Positions 61,898-64,000 of a stretch of DNA of 64,000 bases are shown piece after piece. The stretch is from Trema orientale (taxonomy: Eukaryota; Streptophyta; Magnoliopsida; Rosales; Cannabaceae), in NCBI GenBank assembly GCA_002914845.1, contig JXTC01000062.1:817717-881716 (forward strand), written 5' to 3'. The first letter of the stretch is position 1. Each line of letters opens with the position of its first letter. The translations under genes were made by a program, and so were the position numbers. The notes beneath the pieces are model-generated. The model saw only the letters and a program-made list of their open reading frames with translations, had not been told where the DNA came from and did not search any database.

Positions 61898-64000
61898 ATG
61901 GTGAATATTGCTTCGTCTCAACCTCATAGACCTTCGACTGTTATCAACGGTGCTTCTTCATCGACTGTCGGTAATGGTGCCTCATCGTCTCGACCTACAC
62001 CTATGACTTTCAGTCACTCTGTTTCGGTGAAGCTGAACGAGAATAACTTTCTTTTATGGAAGCAACAAGTAAATGCTACAATCAGAGGAAATCATCTTCA
62101 AAGTTTTCTTCAAATCGATTTTGCTCCCACTAAATTTCTTTCAACGAATGATGAAGTAGCTCAAGTGTACAATCCTGCTTTTCTTGATTGGGAGCAACAA
62201 GATCAACTTCTCGTGTCATGGCTTCTTTCTTCCTTGTCTGACAATGTCCTAACTCGCATGGTGGGATGTGAGACTTCAGCTCAGGTCTAGACTAATCTTG
62301 ATCAATACTTTTCTGTACAAATTCGAGCCAAGATCACTCAATTTAGAACTCAGCTTCAAAATACCAAGAAAGGGTCTTTGTCAATCAATGAATACTTGCT
62401 GAAAATTAAGTCTATGGTAGATTTTTTGGTCTCTGTTGGTCACTTTCTTTCTACTGAAGATCATATTAATGCAATCTTTATTGGACTACCTGATAGTTAT
62501 GACACTTCTATTATTTCAGTGTCTTCAAGAAAAGAATCATATAGTGTTGTTGAAATTGAATCTCTTCTTATGTCTCAAGAGAGTCGTATTGAGAAGAATC
62601 TTACTGATCTGGACTTAAGTCCTACTGTGGCTAATTTTGCTACACAGTCTCAAAATTCCAATAAAAATTCCTTTTAACCATATCAAGGGTCATACAGTCC
62701 CTATCCTCGAAATGGTAATGTGGGTCGTCGTTAGTTTTACTTCATGTTCCAAGTATTACTAAAAACTTATTAAGTATCTCTAAATTTGCCCAAGATAATG
62801 TTGTTTACTTTGAATTTCATCCCTTACTTTTATTTTGTCAAGGACCTAAAGACACATCATATTTTATTGAAGGGGAAGATTCAAAATAGCCTTTATATGT
62901 TTGATCCCTTTCAACTTCCATTCCTCCTTTCTTGTATCAATACCTCTATTTCATCAAGTTCTACTATCCCCATTGCTTCACCTTCTGCTGCAGTTTCTGT
63001 TTCTTTATCTTCATCTTCAGCTGCTACTCCTGTGACTTTTTTACTTCTACTCTTTCTACTACAAACACTTTGTATGATATTTGGTATTTTAGATTACGTC
63101 ATTCTTCTGACAAAATTGTAAAGACAATTTTAACTTCATGTAATTTCTCTCATATCAATAAAGTATCACGTTCATTTTGCAATTCTTGTTGTCTTGGCAA
63201 AACTCACAAATTACCTTTTCTAAGTTCTCTTACTGAATATACTAGACCTTTACAACTGGTTCATACTAATATCTGGGGACTCTCTCTTCATCTTTCTTCT
63301 AATGGTTATCATTACATATTCGCTTTGTTGATGCTTTTTCTAAATTCATTTGGGTTTACTTATTACGAACTAAATCTGAGGCATTTCAAACATTTCTCAA
63401 TTTTAAAGCACAAGTTAAACTTCAGTTAGGCACTAAACTTCAAATGATTCAATCTGACTGGGAAGGTGAATATAAAACCTTTACTGATTTTCTTAATACT
63501 CGTGGCATTCAACATCGATTGTCCTGTCCAACTCCATATGAATAGAATGGCACAGCAGAATGCAAACATAGACACATCATTGATAATGCTTTAACCTTAC
63601 TAGCTCATGCCTCTTTGCCTTTTAAATATTGGGATGAAGCTGTTCATACTTCAATGTATCTTATTAACTGTGTTCCTACACCTAATCTTCATAATAACAC
63701 CTCTCTTGAACTTCTTTTTCACACAAGACCCAATTATGTTGTTCTTAAGATATTTGGCTGTGCATGTTATGCTAATCTTCGTTCATACAATTATCATAAA
63801 TTTCAGTATAGGTCTGTTCAGTATGTGTTTCTTGGCTTCAATCTTAATCACAAAGGTTATAAATGTCTCTATCTTACTGTTGGTCATATTTACATCTCAT
63901 GTGATATTACTTTTAATGAGTCTACGTTTCCTTTTTAATCTTTATCTTCCTCTTCCTCAATCTCTTCTACTACTTTCACAGATTTTTCTTCTCCCTCCTT
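61898..64000 (+). pseudogene. Decayed Ty1/copia gag-pol, cut by window end
   Basis: gag begins at ATG 61898 (MVNIASSQPH) and continues in one frame with LNENNFLLWKQQVNATIRG (copia N-terminal region) and a UBN2-type stretch to ~62675. It is broken by TAG 62288 and TAA 62675. The zinc-knuckle and protease region is mostly missing: the sequence passes within a few codons from NVGRR (stop) to a VPSITKNLLSIS-like pre-integrase part. The integrase follows with frameshifts (CNSCCLGKTHKLPF zinc part). The first catalytic Asp position reads HTNIWG, i.e. Asn; MIQSDWEGEY and TAECKHRHIID still hold the other two acidic residues. A further in-frame stop (TAG) lies at ~63543 and a TAA at 63936. Reverse transcriptase would lie past the window edge. 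Not functional. Confidence 0.88.

Overview
This window is nuclear DNA of a flowering plant, most likely a woody or herbaceous eudicot. It is very AT-rich, its genes carry GT-AG introns, intergenic spaces are long, and plant transposon families are present throughout. The four cellular genes belong to plant families. The species cannot be fixed from the sequence. Two single unresolved bases (7511 and 48063), both beside poly-T tracts, show it comes from a draft assembly.

Layout. 0.8-5.1 kb, minus strand: a ten-exon LONESOME HIGHWAY/EMB1444-type bHLH gene (878 codons when spliced). 5.1-14.4 kb: intergenic, with a tRNA-derived SINE, a GC-richer block, several MITEs and a GA-rich tandem array. 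14.4-18.9 kb: a complete 4463-bp hAT transposon with matching 8-bp target duplications and a transposase broken by four in-frame stops. 18.9-29.6 kb: intergenic, with foldback elements. 29.6-31.9 kb, plus strand: a BTB/POZ gene with its coding part in one exon. 31.9-39.5 kb: intergenic, with a near-perfect snap-back element and a minisatellite. 39.7-42.4 kb, plus strand: a three-exon ORM (ORMDL) gene. 42.5-48.9 kb: intergenic, with three small transposons that have clear target duplications. 48.9-50.4 kb, minus strand: a two-exon Dof zinc-finger gene of the Dof4.6/VDOF type. 50.5-61.7 kb: a long upstream space with G-box-containing GC-richer blocks. 61.7 kb to the end: the 5' part of a decayed Ty1/copia retrotransposon cut off by the window edge.

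The genes are independent transcription units and do not form a pathway cluster. The LHW-type bHLH and the VDOF-type Dof are both from families linked to vascular development, the ORM protein acts on sphingolipid synthesis in the ER, and the BTB protein is of unknown biochemical role. I found no sign of a novel multi-gene system. The points most worth a second look are the precisely bounded hAT element with only transition-type lesions, a 103-bp tandem duplication that copied an exon end and splice donor in the bHLH gene, the snap-back hairpin at 34.8 kb, and the unusual minisatellite at 38.2 kb.
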